Shown piece by piece: positions 40,430 through 49,793 of a stretch of DNA of 64,000 nucleotides (positions are counted from its first letter, which is position 1; each line of letters begins with the position of its first letter). Made by a program: the position numbers and the translations under genes. The stretch spans positions 186,001 through 250,000 of the forward strand of contig JAJVIM010000011.1 in NCBI GenBank assembly GCA_022071955.1, read 5' to 3'. The DNA comes from Anaerolineae bacterium (GTDB lineage: Bacteria > Chloroflexota > Anaerolineae > 4572-78 > J111). The notes under the pieces were generated by a model. The model was not told the origin of the DNA. It did no database searches and saw nothing but the letters and a program-made list of their open reading frames with translations.

Positions 40430-41679
40430 GGCGCGGCGGCTCCGGCGGGAGATAGCTGTAAATCGCGGGCCAACCGCCCGGCCACAATTTGCTGCGCGGC
40501 AGCGGTGGGATGGCCGTCGGGTTGCCACAGATTGGCCTGCTCGCGGCTGATCAACGTGGAATAATCCAGCACGCGCAGGCCGAGTTGAGTCAATTGCGGC
40601 TGTATCTGCCCGGCGCAGCCCGACGAATCGGGGTAGAGCAGTACGTAAAATTGGTTTGAGCCGAACTGCCGCTCAAACTCGGCGGCGGCTTCGGCGACAA
40701 TGCGGGCAGTCAGCGCGTAATGGGCCTCGGTGAGGCGGGGGATTTGCAGGCCAAAATAGGCAACGGTCTGGCTCATGCCCAGCAGCGAGTAAACCGTCGC
40801 CAGCACCGGCCGGCCGGAAACAAAATCGCCGCGGCGAACGAGTTGGTTACCCTCCAGCCGGTAGTAGGGCATACTGCTGCCCCAGGTGTTGATCACATCC
40901 ATTGAGCCGATGGCCCGGTTGACGTGGGGGCAGATAAACGTGTAAATGGCCACGCCCTCGGCCTGGCTCACCTGGGCCGGCAGCGGCCAGTTTTGAAACT
41001 GGGCCAGCATGTGCTGCGGGCCGTAGCCGGACGCGCCATAATTGTAAGGCATCACCCCCGGCGCGGCGCGGCCAAAGGCGGCGGGCAGGGTGGCGTCATC
41101 GGGCAGGCCATCGCCAAAGGTGAACGAGCCGCCAAAAAAGAGAGCAAACTGCTGCCGCCCGATGGGGTTTTCAACCGGGGTCAGCCGGCGGCGAAGGGCG
41201 TCGGTGGTGTAAATACGCTGGTAAATAATCGTATCGCCGGCGGTTTGGGTGGCAGTCACCCAAATTGATGGCTTGAGCACGTACCCCAAATCGGGGTCGG
41301 GTTCAACGTAGGGCGCGGAAAACTGGGTCGATAAACCGGGCGCGGCGGCCGGCGGGCGGCGGCTGTTGAGCAGCGCGAAAACGCCCTCGATGGCCAGCAG
41401 GGTGACCACCAGCAGCACCAGCCCAATGGACAGATCGAACAGCCAGCGGAGGCGAGTGGTGGTTCGCAGCCGGTAAACCAGCAGGGGCAAGCCCATCGTT
41501 ATAAAAATGAGTTTGAGCAGCCAGATGCGGGCCGCACCCTGGCCGCCGCCCAGATTGACCGGTACTCCCAGCGCCGCGCCCACCGCCGACACCGTGGCCG
41601 GGGTAAGCAGCACGCCCAGCGCCAGAAGCAGCAGCCCGGTGATCAGAATCATTCGTTTGGGTGTGGCTGATCGTGTCAC
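40426..41679 (-). CDS. Membrane-anchored SGNH hydrolase-like protein (block I GGS)
   Basis: 417 residues. Three N-terminal hydrophobic segments (about residues 10-120) anchor an extracytoplasmic SGNH-type domain. Block I reads LFFGGSFTFGDGLPDD, with GGS where GDS is usual. The glycine/asparagine blocks are represented by YNYGASGYGPQHML, and block V by DGHPTAAAQQIVAGRLA, which supplies the Asp-x-x-His pair. The nucleophile Ser is therefore present. Such proteins remove or transfer acyl groups on cell-surface glycans (AlgX/DltD/O-acetyl esterase relatives). Its place among glycosyltransferases supports a glycan-modifying role. It is divergent from the plus-strand gene at 41717. Confidence 0.75.
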   Translation of the reverse strand: MTRSATPKRMILITGLLLLALGVLLTPATVSAVGAALGVPVNLGGGQGAARIWLLKLIFITMGLPLLVYRLRTTTRLRWLFDLSIGLVLLVVTLLAIEGVFALLNSRRPPAAAPGLSTQFSAPYVEPDPDLGYVLKPSIWVTATQTAGDTIIYQRIYTTDALRRRLTPVENPIGRQQFALFFGGSFTFGDGLPDDATLPAAFGRAAPGVMPYNYGASGYGPQHMLAQFQNWPLPAQVSQAEGVAIYTFICPHVNRAIGSMDVINTWGSSMPYYRLEGNQLVRRGDFVSGRPVLATVYSLLGMSQTVAYFGLQIPRLTEAHYALTARIVAEAAAEFERQFGSNQFYVLLYPDSSGCAGQIQPQLTQLGLRVLDYSTLISREQANLWQPDGHPTAAAQQIVAGRLARDLQLSPAGAAAP

Positions 41680-41716
41680 TGCTTGTGTTCCAACTTTCTT
41701 TTCATATAATGAGCCT
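41680..41716 (+). promoter_or_regulatory. Divergent 37-bp gap with a TATAAT -10 box 6 nt before the ATG
   Basis: TATAAT at 41705-41710 is followed by GAGCCT and the ATG at 41717. With a normal 6-7 nt distance from the -10 box to the first transcribed base, the transcript would begin at or next to the A of the ATG, so the mRNA would be leaderless. No convincing -35 hexamer or Shine-Dalgarno sequence is seen. Confidence 0.55.
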
Positions 41717-43306
41717 ATGATTCACCGACCGCCCGCCGCCCGGCGCTGGCCCTACTGGCTGGCGCTCATCGCCCCATTTGGAGTAACGATTGCCCTGCGC
41801 TGGTACGTGATGCCCACCAGCCGGATGCCGTTTGACTCCGACGAGGCCATTTTTGTGCTGCTGGCCCGCCACATTTTGCACGGCGAGCGGCCCTTCTTTT
41901 TTTACGGCGAAGCCTACGGCGGCAGCACCGACTCGTATTTGACCGCGTTGTTTTACGCCATTTTTGGCGGCAGCATCGCCGTGACCCGCTGGGTGCAAAC
42001 GCTGGAATACGCTATCGGGATGCTGTTCACTTATCTGCTGGCGCGACGGCTCCTGCCCGGCAGTCGTTTTGGTCCGGCGGCGGCGCTGTGGCTGCTGGCC
42101 CTGCCGCCGCTGCTGCTGACCACCTGGACCACCCCGGCGGTACTGTACGCGGTGGTATTTATGCTGGGCAGCGTCATCACTTATCTGGGCCACCGGCTGC
42201 TGTTTGAAGACGCCGACCGGTGGTGGGCCTGGCTGCTGTTTGGCGCGGTCTGCGGCATTGCCTTTTGGACCTTCGGCATTTTGGTGGTGTACATGCTGCC
42301 GGTGTTTGCCCTGTTTTTATGGCGATTCAGCCGGCGGCGGCTGCCGCTGTATCTGTTATCGGCGCTGGCCTTCTTTTTGTTTAGCCTGCCGTGGTGGACG
42401 CAAGCCCTGCCCGGCCTGCTGGTCGTTTACAACCCGGAACAACCCGCGCCGCTGCCGCCCTTTTGGCTGCGACTTTTTGCTTTTGCGGCCATCACCCTGC
42501 CCGGCTTTGTGGGCATCCGCGAGCCGTGGGCGGCGGAACTGCTGTGGCCGCTGGCCAGCCTGCCGGTGCTGCTGTTTTATCTGGCGGCCGGGCTGTACCT
42601 GCTGCCGTGGCTGCGCCGCCGCGATTCCGCCGCGCCGCGGTTTGAGTCGATTGGGCTGGCGCTGTTGGGCCTGCAAATTGTCGCCTGGCTGGCGCTCTAT
42701 TTTGGGACCCGCTTCAGCCTTGATGCGACCGGCCGCTACAGTTTGCCGCTGTACCCGGTGCTGCTGCTGGCCGCCGGGCTGCTGCTGGAGCGACTCTATC
42801 GCTGGCGAGCCGCCGCGGCGGTTGGCGTGCTGGCGGCGGTGCTGACCTTCAATTTGGCGGCGCACCTCAAAGCAGTGCAGCAGGTGCCGCCGGGCATCAC
42901 CGCGCAGATGAACGCCGCGCTGATGTTTGGCAACGATTTTGACCAGCAACTCATCGATTTTGTCAAAGAGCAGGGCGGGCGCGGCTACAGCCATCACTGG
43001 ATCAGCTACAAAATTGCCGCGCTGTCTGACGAGCAGGTGATATTGGCCTCGTTTTTGCCGTTCCGGCCCGATTTGCGCTGGAACGCGCTCGATGACCGTT
43101 ACCCGCCGTATGTGGCCGCGGTGAACGCCGCGCCCAACCGGGTATACGTCACCCACCGCGAACCGCATTTGGAAACGTATTTGCAGCAGCAGTTTGCCGC
43201 CCGCGGCATCAGCTACCAAACCCGCGACATCGGCCCGTACCGGGTCTACTACAAGCTATCGGCCCTGATTACCCCGCCGGAAATGGGATTGGGGCCGGGG
43301 CAGTAG
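41717..43306 (+). CDS. GT-C-like membrane glycosyltransferase, the only plus-strand gene of the cluster
   Basis: 529 residues from MIHRPPAARRWPYWL; the frame is open further upstream but that part overlaps the divergent gene and has no signals. About ten membrane helices. The first loop reads MPFDSDEAIFVLLARHILHGERPFFFYGEAYGGSTDSYLTALFY, with the Asp-Ser-Asp-Glu acidic motif of GT-C/ArnT-like enzymes. The C-terminal soluble part has SHHWISYKIAALSDEQVILASFLPFRPDLRW. It is preceded by its own promoter, so it can be expressed independently from the flanking minus-strand genes. Confidence 0.78.
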   Translation: MIHRPPAARRWPYWLALIAPFGVTIALRWYVMPTSRMPFDSDEAIFVLLARHILHGERPFFFYGEAYGGSTDSYLTALFYAIFGGSIAVTRWVQTLEYAIGMLFTYLLARRLLPGSRFGPAAALWLLALPPLLLTTWTTPAVLYAVVFMLGSVITYLGHRLLFEDADRWWAWLLFGAVCGIAFWTFGILVVYMLPVFALFLWRFSRRRLPLYLLSALAFFLFSLPWWTQALPGLLVVYNPEQPAPLPPFWLRLFAFAAITLPGFVGIREPWAAELLWPLASLPVLLFYLAAGLYLLPWLRRRDSAAPRFESIGLALLGLQIVAWLALYFGTRFSLDATGRYSLPLYPVLLLAAGLLLERLYRWRAAAAVGVLAAVLTFNLAAHLKAVQQVPPGITAQMNAALMFGNDFDQQLIDFVKEQGGRGYSHHWISYKIAALSDEQVILASFLPFRPDLRWNALDDRYPPYVAAVNAAPNRVYVTHREPHLETYLQQQFAARGISYQTRDIGPYRVYYKLSALITPPEMGLGPGQ

Positions 43307-43315
43307 CCAGTAGTC

Positions 43316-43357
43316 TCAGACGTCAGAAGTCAGAGTCCAGATGTCAGAATCCAGACA
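43316..43357. repeat. Heptamer array TCAGAnn, six units
   Basis: TCAGACG, TCAGAAG, TCAGAGT, CCAGATG, TCAGAAT, CCAGACA, starting 9 bp after a stop codon, between convergent genes. Confidence 0.75.
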
Positions 43358-43361
43358 AAAA

Positions 43362-43411
43362 GGAGTCAAAAAGCTGCGCTTTTTGTTCCGAAAGCTTTGC
43401 TTTCGGACTCC
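43362..43411. terminator. Cloverleaf-like inverted repeat between convergent genes
   Basis: Outer arms GGAGTC (43362-43367) and GACTCC (43406-43411) enclose two perfect hairpins, AAAAAGC-TGC-GCTTTTT (43368-43384) and CCGAAAG-CTTTG-CTTTCGG (43388-43406). It stands between two convergent stop codons, so it may end transcription from both sides. Confidence 0.6.
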
Positions 43412-43421
43412 TGATTGCTGA

Positions 43422-45119
43422 TCATTGCGCTGCTGCGGGCTGCGTTTTGTCCAGATCAAACGGCAGCCATTTGTATTCATCAAACCCAAACAACGCGCCA
43501 TGAAAATAGTACCGATCCACCGAGTCGACTGACCGGGCTGTTAACAATGAGGGCTGGTAATGGTAGGCGCGCTCGTTGTGCGGAAAATTCATCAAATCAA
43601 GCGCGGTAGCAAACATATTGAAATGCGAAGCGCGAAATCCAACATCGACATTAAATGTACCGGGGCTGGCGATCATAAACAACGGGACAACCGCTTCGGG
43701 TTGGGTTTCGCCACAGTGAGGGTAGGTTTCGGCGCCTAATGTTTGCCCGTGATCAGATGTATACAAAATCACCGTGTTATTCAGAATATCTTTGTTGGCG
43801 AGTAACGTTTGAAAAAAGGTGTCCAGGTTGTAGGTTAGGCCGTTATCGTAGGAATTGATAATGGCCGGGATATTATCAGAAACAATCTGCTCGCCGCTCA
43901 ACACCGGCGTATAAATGGCGGCATTGGCCGGATAGTTGTTGTTGTAGGGAAAATGATTGCCGCGCTTGAACACCAACATAAAGTTGCCAGCCGTCCCCTG
44001 AGCGACAGCAGCCAATTGGGCGGCCAATCGCTGGTCCGTATCGATCCCATCCCCCAACTCTTCCTGATTAATCCAGTTATCCACAAACCCGAAATCTTCC
44101 GCCGTTATCCCGAAGCGGGGTGTCCGGCTTTGCGCCTCAAAGTAATGGGTTTTGTAGTTCATCGCTCTGGCATATTGAAACAGGGTTGGCTGTTTTTTGA
44201 GGTTAAAATTGGTATCCGGTAGCTCACTAACGCCGGTGAGCAGTAATATCACCGAGCGATAGGTACACGTTGACCCGGCCGAAGCAATCCCCCAGTTGTA
44301 AAGCAACCCCCGCCGAGCCAGCTCTTCAAGATAGGGCGTGGTCGGGCGCTTGTATCCGTTCAAACTCAGGTGGTCACCCCGAATGGACTCGTCGATGATA
44401 AAAATGATGTTATTTTCCGGCGCGGATTTAGCCTGATAGCCAACCGCGGCTCGGGAACCGTGATAGGCAAATACCTGTTCCAGCAGCGAATAAGTGCCCA
44501 TCCGAAAAAATGACTGCACCGAAAGCGTTGGGCCGGCTGAATAAATGCGCAGTTTGGTTTCAAGCTGATCCAGTCCGGTATAAAAATAGATAACTGAATA
44601 AACACCGATCAAGCCGGTGATAACCGTTAAAAATAAGCCAACCCCATATTTTTGCGCCGACGGCAGGCCAAACAGACTTGCGCCATACAGGGCTATCGGG
44701 ACAACCGCCCACCAATTGAAATAGGCCGGAATGGCATGGGGCCAATTTTGTGGTGCGCCAATCGCCGCCTGCAAATCGTAAAGCGCCATAAAATTATGGT
44801 TGGCGTTTTGGTAGCCATATTCAATCAGCAGCAGCGCGCTGAAGAATAAAAAATAAACCCACCTGACTCCCCGTTTCGATACCAGGGACGCCAAAATAAA
44901 GAGAAATGTCAACAAGCCCAGCAATGCAAACAAAATCACCATTTTTTCAAGGGCCAAATAAAAATCAAGCGTTTCATCATAAATTAAAGCGAAAGTTTCC
45001 AGATAACTCATCCGGAACAACCAGCGCTCAAACCAAAACAAAAACAGGGTCAAGCCCGCCGCCACCCATAATTCCACACCGAACACAGATCGTTTCAAAA
45101 AATGTAACCCGGTTTTCAT
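43422..45119 (-). CDS. Phosphoethanolamine transferase-like sulfatase-fold membrane enzyme
   Basis: 565 residues. Four or five N-terminal helices (about residues 1-190) precede a sulfatase-type catalytic domain: NNIIFIIDESIRGDHLSLNGYKRPTTPYLEEL, then GSTCTYRSVILLLTGVSELP around the expected nucleophile Thr, FKRGNHFPY, and VILYTSDHGQTLGAETYPHCG with the metal-binding Asp-His. This is the EptA/CptA arrangement. Such enzymes add phosphoethanolamine, or a related group, to lipid-linked glycans on the outer face of the membrane. The donor and acceptor cannot be read from the sequence. The start overlaps the end of the upstream gene by 4 bp. Confidence 0.85.
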   Translation of the reverse strand: MKTGLHFLKRSVFGVELWVAAGLTLFLFWFERWLFRMSYLETFALIYDETLDFYLALEKMVILFALLGLLTFLFILASLVSKRGVRWVYFLFFSALLLIEYGYQNANHNFMALYDLQAAIGAPQNWPHAIPAYFNWWAVVPIALYGASLFGLPSAQKYGVGLFLTVITGLIGVYSVIYFYTGLDQLETKLRIYSAGPTLSVQSFFRMGTYSLLEQVFAYHGSRAAVGYQAKSAPENNIIFIIDESIRGDHLSLNGYKRPTTPYLEELARRGLLYNWGIASAGSTCTYRSVILLLTGVSELPDTNFNLKKQPTLFQYARAMNYKTHYFEAQSRTPRFGITAEDFGFVDNWINQEELGDGIDTDQRLAAQLAAVAQGTAGNFMLVFKRGNHFPYNNNYPANAAIYTPVLSGEQIVSDNIPAIINSYDNGLTYNLDTFFQTLLANKDILNNTVILYTSDHGQTLGAETYPHCGETQPEAVVPLFMIASPGTFNVDVGFRASHFNMFATALDLMNFPHNERAYHYQPSLLTARSVDSVDRYYFHGALFGFDEYKWLPFDLDKTQPAAAQ

Positions 45120-46981
45120 TGAGGCTTACTACTCTGAACAAATAACCGCAGTTGATAAACGGTATACCCACCAACCACCAGCACCGTCAGCGCTGAAACC
45201 ACCAACCCCAGCCCAAAACTGGCCGGGCGATAGACCAGCTCCACCTGCCGGTCGGTGGGGCCAACCGGCACGGCCAGCAGCCCATCGACGGACGTTACCT
45301 CACGCGCTTTGGGGGCAAAGGCGCGCCAGCCGCTGTAAAAATTCTGGTTGACAACCAGATAGCCCGGCGACTGCGCCCGCACATCCACCACCCAGCGGTT
45401 GGGCGACCAAGTGTTGAAGGCCGCGCTGCCGCCGGTATCGCGCAGATACACCTCGCCGCGATAATTATCGGCAGAAATTGGCACGGCTTGCCGCGGCACG
45501 TTGGCCGATTCGTAGCCGTTGATCACGCCAATATTGGCCTGATAGGCCGGGTACATCGCCCCCAGCGAACTGTGCAGCGATTGGGTGTAAGCCGCACGCG
45601 CATCCTGGCTATCCGGCTGCGGCGCGTCAGTAAGCCAGCCGGCCCGATTGTACGAAGGCATCTCCCAAACCTGATAAAAGGCATCGCTGCGGGGCAGGGC
45701 CAGCGGCGGAATGGGAAAGGCATCGGCCCAAATGGGCAGGCTCACCGCCAGCAGATCGACAAGAATAAAGGCCGGCAGCGCCGCCAGCGCCCGCGCCCAG
45801 CCCCGGCCCCACCGCCGCGATAGCTCATTGCGCAGCCACTGAAAACCAAAACCGGCGAAAATGGCCGCCGCCAGCAGCGCCACAATCCGAAACCGCTGGG
45901 CAATGCGCATGGAATTATACACCGGCAGCAAATGCAGCAGCGACCACAACTCGGCGCGGGGGCGATTGCCAAAACTGAGCCACAAAAAGATGAGCAGCGT
46001 CACCAGCAGCGCAAAGCGGCGGCGGTCGCTCAACCGCAGCCCCAGTACGGCCAGCGCCAGCGGCAGCAGGCCCACGTACATGCCGTTTTCGTCCATACCG
46101 GCGGTGACGCCCGCCCAAAAACCGCGTTGCTCGATGGGCAGGTTGGCGATGGCATCCACAGTTTGGTTGCGGCTGAGCAGCGCGGTCGCCAGCCCGGTCA
46201 GGCTGTAGCCGGAATAATCGTATACCAGCCGGGGATACTGTCGCTGAAACTCGATGGACGGCAGAAATTTGACCGCGCCCAAACAAAACATAAACAGCAG
46301 GGCGATGGCCAACCCTCGAACCAGCCGCCCAAAAGGAGCCGCGCGCAAAAATCCGGCCAGCAGCGAATAGACCGCCAAAAATAGCAGCGTAATCGCCAGC
46401 GGATAGACTCCGCCGCCAAAATACATCAGCGTTAAACATGCGCCGCCGGCCAGCGCGTAGCGCCAGTTTTGCGCCGATCGCAAAAAAAACAGAAACGCCC
46501 ACGGCAGGTAGGCCACGGCCATAAACCAGGTCATCCCCACCGTCAGGTTGAGGGCGAAAATGCTGCTCAAATTAAAAACAAAGGTCGATACCAGCGCGGC
46601 GGCGCGGCCCAGCCGGTAGTGGCGGGCCAGCAAAAACATCCCCAGTAAGCCGATGACCGCGTGCAGCCAGATATCGATTTTCAGGCCGATGACCGGGCCA
46701 AAGGCCAGAATCAGCAAAAACGATGGCTCCAGCAGCCGCGATTGAGGGTTGGCCAGCAGCACCGTGCCGCCGACGTAGTAGGGATTCCACAGCGGAATCT
46801 GGCCGTACTGGAGAATGGTGTTAGCCGGCACACCGTGATAAAACAGGTGCTGGTCCCAATCCTGAATGCCAAAATAGGTGGGGTTGCGAAAAATGGGCAG
46901 GGTGTAAACCAGCGCCACCAACGCCAAAAAGAGCGCCAGCACAACTTTATTTTGAACGACCCCGGTAAATTTTTGAGTCAT
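45116..46981 (-). CDS. YfhO-like large membrane protein
   Basis: 621 residues, with about eleven helices then a C-terminal extracytoplasmic domain and a last helix. The first loop reads TYFGIQDWDQHLFYHGVPANTILQYGQIPLWNPYYVGGTVLLANPQS, and the tail has YLVVNQNFYSGWRAFAPKAREVTSVDGLLAVPVGPTDRQVELVYRP. This corresponds to the YfhO family, in which a Gram-positive member glycosylates lipoteichoic acid from a polyprenyl-phosphate sugar. A GT-C-type transferase is the likely role. Overlaps of 4 bp on both sides tie it to its neighbours. Confidence 0.8.
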   Translation of the reverse strand: MTQKFTGVVQNKVVLALFLALVALVYTLPIFRNPTYFGIQDWDQHLFYHGVPANTILQYGQIPLWNPYYVGGTVLLANPQSRLLEPSFLLILAFGPVIGLKIDIWLHAVIGLLGMFLLARHYRLGRAAALVSTFVFNLSSIFALNLTVGMTWFMAVAYLPWAFLFFLRSAQNWRYALAGGACLTLMYFGGGVYPLAITLLFLAVYSLLAGFLRAAPFGRLVRGLAIALLFMFCLGAVKFLPSIEFQRQYPRLVYDYSGYSLTGLATALLSRNQTVDAIANLPIEQRGFWAGVTAGMDENGMYVGLLPLALAVLGLRLSDRRRFALLVTLLIFLWLSFGNRPRAELWSLLHLLPVYNSMRIAQRFRIVALLAAAIFAGFGFQWLRNELSRRWGRGWARALAALPAFILVDLLAVSLPIWADAFPIPPLALPRSDAFYQVWEMPSYNRAGWLTDAPQPDSQDARAAYTQSLHSSLGAMYPAYQANIGVINGYESANVPRQAVPISADNYRGEVYLRDTGGSAAFNTWSPNRWVVDVRAQSPGYLVVNQNFYSGWRAFAPKAREVTSVDGLLAVPVGPTDRQVELVYRPASFGLGLVVSALTVLVVGGYTVYQLRLFVQSSKPQ

Positions 46982-48102
46982 AATGATGCCGGCCGGTCGC
47001 CGCCCCGCTTGTGGAATCGAGCGCGCACGGCCCGCAGTTGGCGGCCCACAAACTCGTTAACGGTGATGTCTTCATCGCTGCGAGCGCCGGGCCGGGCCAG
47101 GCAGGCCAGCGCCAACCCAAAGCCGATGATGCCCAGGTTGTAAATATCCAGGTAGGTTTTGTAAAACATGTGCGCATCGGTAACGCCGGGCGGCGGGGCC
47201 ACAAACCAGGTGAGCGCCACCAGCCCCGCCGAAAAAATGATCACGACCGGCACAGCCGCCAGCGAAGGAACGGCGGTCAGCATGAAAAAAAACGGCACCG
47301 CCGGCATGCCATACGGGGCTAAAATCGCGGCCAGCGCGCCGCCCAACTGCCAGTATTTCCAGCGGCGGGACACGGCGACCAGCCCGGCCACAACAATCGC
47401 CGCGGCCGGGCCAAACCCGGCCCAAATGCTGTGGCTCACCGTACCGGTTGTTATAACCGGAGATTGAGCCATAGCAGCCAACCATGACGAATTGAGGGGG
47501 AAAAAGCAAATCCCATAAATAAAAACAGAAAGCGCTAACCCCTTCCAGTCGCGGCGCAGCAGAAAATAGAGGCCGGCAATAAATGCCCCCCCTTGCGGCT
47601 TAATCATCAAAAAACCATAACCCAACGTGCGTAGCCCAAGACCTCGTTTAGTACGATATAATTTGTCGCCAGCAAACAACAATAGTACGCCGCCGCCCAT
47701 CATAACCATATCAACATTGCCGGTGCCGATGACCCACAGCACCGAATTGGTTAAAAACCAGGCCAGCGCCACCCAAACCTTTTTGTAAAAAATGATGGCC
47801 AACAGCAGCGCCCCGCCCAACACCTGCAAAACAGAGGGGGTAACAAACAACAACGGCCACAAAAACAACACCGAATGCGGCGGATTGTAATATTCGGTCC
47901 AGTCCGACAGAGGCTCCCAGGGATTATCAAATGCCACCAACATGCGGATGCCGCGTTGAATTACACCAAAATCGTAGGAATTTATAGTGGTAAACCGCAC
48001 CAGCACCGACATAATGGCCAGCCCCAGCAAAAACCCAAATAGCGCCCGCTGGCTATCGGTGGGTGGGGAACTTTGCCGCTGCTGAAAAATACCGAGGTTC
48101 AT
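46978..48102 (-). CDS. GT87 (DUF2029)-like membrane glycosyltransferase
   Basis: 374 residues from MNLGIFQQRQ; a longer frame starts with TTG 12 codons upstream, without support. The luminal loop YDFGVIQRGIRMLVAFDNPWEPLSDWTEYYNPPHSVLFLWPLLFVTP holds the N-P-W and PP-H pattern of GT87-like proteins, and GYGFLMIKPQGGAFIAGLYFLL the KPQ motif. About nine membrane helices. It is the first gene of a block of three that overlap by 4 bp each (46978, 45116, 43422). The 205-bp gap upstream holds a dispersed inverted repeat only. Confidence 0.75.
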   Translation of the reverse strand: MNLGIFQQRQSSPPTDSQRALFGFLLGLAIMSVLVRFTTINSYDFGVIQRGIRMLVAFDNPWEPLSDWTEYYNPPHSVLFLWPLLFVTPSVLQVLGGALLLAIIFYKKVWVALAWFLTNSVLWVIGTGNVDMVMMGGGVLLLFAGDKLYRTKRGLGLRTLGYGFLMIKPQGGAFIAGLYFLLRRDWKGLALSVFIYGICFFPLNSSWLAAMAQSPVITTGTVSHSIWAGFGPAAAIVVAGLVAVSRRWKYWQLGGALAAILAPYGMPAVPFFFMLTAVPSLAAVPVVIIFSAGLVALTWFVAPPPGVTDAHMFYKTYLDIYNLGIIGFGLALACLARPGARSDEDITVNEFVGRQLRAVRARFHKRGGDRPASL

Positions 48103-48169
48103 TGCGAGTTGCCGCTCCGACCAATAGGCCCTTATCAATCAGATTCTAGCCCAATGAGTAAGAAAATTT

Positions 48170-48239
48170 ACCACAGAGGCACAGAGAACACGGAGGATAA
48201 AAATTTTTAAAAACTCCGTGCCCTCCGTGTCTCAGTGGT
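48170..48239. repeat. 70-bp inverted repeat of the ACCACnGAGnCACnGAG type
   Basis: Arms of 26 bp (48170-48195 and about 48214-48239) are inverted with about five mismatches, around an A/T-rich loop. Each arm has a 9-bp sub-period (CACGGAGGG). The family is common in many environmental genomes. The remaining gap 48103-48307 has no gene. Confidence 0.7.
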
Positions 48240-48307
48240 TCACTCTTTTTTGGCTCCGATTCGTCCAGGTTAGGTTACAAAATTGAGTCCAATTTGAGCG
48301 GCCAAAG

Positions 48308-49792
48308 TTACGGCAGCGGCGACTGCCGGCCAAAAATGGCGGCCTGTTCGTCGCGGTGCAGTTGGAGCCAGCCCGGCTCGCGGCGTAAAAATTTGGCCAG
48401 CGTGCTGTTGGCTTCGATAACCACCACATTGACGCCATCGGCGGCGAGTTTGTCCTGCCAGCCGTCATCGGCGGCGGCAATGCTGAGGTAGCGGCGGATA
48501 AAGGCGTCGTCGTACAGATCGGTGCGGCCATCAATGTAAACCGGGTACTGCGGCCACAGTTTGAACAGCAAATAACCGCCCCAGTTGTAACTGTTGAACA
48601 GCGGGCCGGGCGGCTGTTCGGTTTGAATAAATTCCACCGCCGCCAGCGGCATCCCCTCCCGCTCGGCTTTGAGGTTGGCCGCCGGCGTGAGCGGCACAAT
48701 AATTTTCACAAGCGCCGCCAGACAAACCAGCGCCAGCAGCAGCCAGTTGAGCGCCGAGCCGCGCCGTCGCTCGGCGGCAAAGGGCGGCGTTTTGCCCCAC
48801 ACCTGCCACTGCCCCACCCAGGCCGCGTCGGCGTAGCGGGCCAGCACCGGCGCACAAACCAGCCCAAACACGGCAATATTGCGCGCCGCGGCCAGCCCGG
48901 CCAGCGCCCACAGCCCCACCAGCGCCAAATCAGTCCAATCAGCCGGGCGATTGGCGCGGGCCAGCGCCGCCAGAATCAGCAGCAGCATCACGGCAAAGGG
49001 CATCACATACGGCAGGTGAAAGTTGGGGCTTTGCCATTCCTGAATAAAATCGCGCAGAGCATCGATGCCCACGGTTTGAAACGGGTACAGCCACATGCGC
49101 CATGTGTGCGGGTTGACCACCACCGCGGCCACGCACAGCGCCAGCACCAGCAACAAATGGCGCAGCCCGGCCCACGAGACAACCGGGTCGGACGGGTGGC
49201 GGGTGAGGTGATTGACGGCTTCGCCCAGCAAATAGGCCAATAACAGCATCAGCCCAATGGCAAAGCCGCCGTGAACGTTGGCCCACAGCAGCAGCACCAG
49301 CGGCAGCCACGGCAGCAGCCGCCCACCGTGCCGCTTGTAACGATGCAACAGCCAGGCCACCAACGCCGTGAGCAAAAAAGAGACCATTTGCGGCCGTGCC
49401 GCCCACACCACCGACGACACAATTGCCCCCAAAATCAGCGCGGCGGCGGCCACAAACACGTTGGCGTTGTCCATTTGCCGCCACACCAGCCAAAACGAGG
49501 CTGTTACCAATGCCGCCAGCGCCAGCGACACCAGCGCCCAGCCGCCCAGCGCATACAGCCCGTACCAAAAAATCTGGGCCAGCCAGCCGTGGTCAATCCA
49601 CAACTTGCCGGCCTGCGTGTGTGAAAACGGATCGGTGGTGGGGATGGTTAAATTCTGCACAATGTAACGGCCCGACAGCAGATGCCACCACGTGTCGGAA
49701 TCGGCGGGGATGCGCACGGCCATTGTAAAAATGGCCACAAAAGCAACGGCAACCAGCAATTTTGGCGTGGTCAGTTGGGGTAATTTTGGCAT
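48308..49792 (-). CDS. Polytopic membrane protein of unknown function (GT-C-like topology)
   Basis: 494 residues with about ten helices. The N-terminal loop PADSDTWWHLLSGRYIVQNLTIPTTDPFSHTQAGKLWIDHGWLAQIFWYGLY contains the D-x-WWHL...P-x-x-D-x-F-S...HGWL series that defines a family of uncharacterised membrane proteins. The C-terminal soluble part has PGPLFNSYNWGGYLLFKLWPQYPVYIDGRTDLY, common to the same family. Topology and loop acidity fit a GT-C transferase, but no member has a function known to me. It is followed by an SGNH gene ending 1 bp before its start. Confidence 0.65.
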   Translation of the reverse strand: MPKLPQLTTPKLLVAVAFVAIFTMAVRIPADSDTWWHLLSGRYIVQNLTIPTTDPFSHTQAGKLWIDHGWLAQIFWYGLYALGGWALVSLALAALVTASFWLVWRQMDNANVFVAAAALILGAIVSSVVWAARPQMVSFLLTALVAWLLHRYKRHGGRLLPWLPLVLLLWANVHGGFAIGLMLLLAYLLGEAVNHLTRHPSDPVVSWAGLRHLLLVLALCVAAVVVNPHTWRMWLYPFQTVGIDALRDFIQEWQSPNFHLPYVMPFAVMLLLILAALARANRPADWTDLALVGLWALAGLAAARNIAVFGLVCAPVLARYADAAWVGQWQVWGKTPPFAAERRRGSALNWLLLALVCLAALVKIIVPLTPAANLKAEREGMPLAAVEFIQTEQPPGPLFNSYNWGGYLLFKLWPQYPVYIDGRTDLYDDAFIRRYLSIAAADDGWQDKLAADGVNVVVIEANSTLAKFLRREPGWLQLHRDEQAAIFGRQSPLP

Positions 49793-49793
49793 G

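Noticed and set aside
38873-40564. 563-codon plus-strand open frame and a 458-codon minus-strand frame (38859-40235) over the same DNA
   Set aside because: Both are shadows of the membrane-protein gene at 38816-40429. They show no domain or ribosome binding site.
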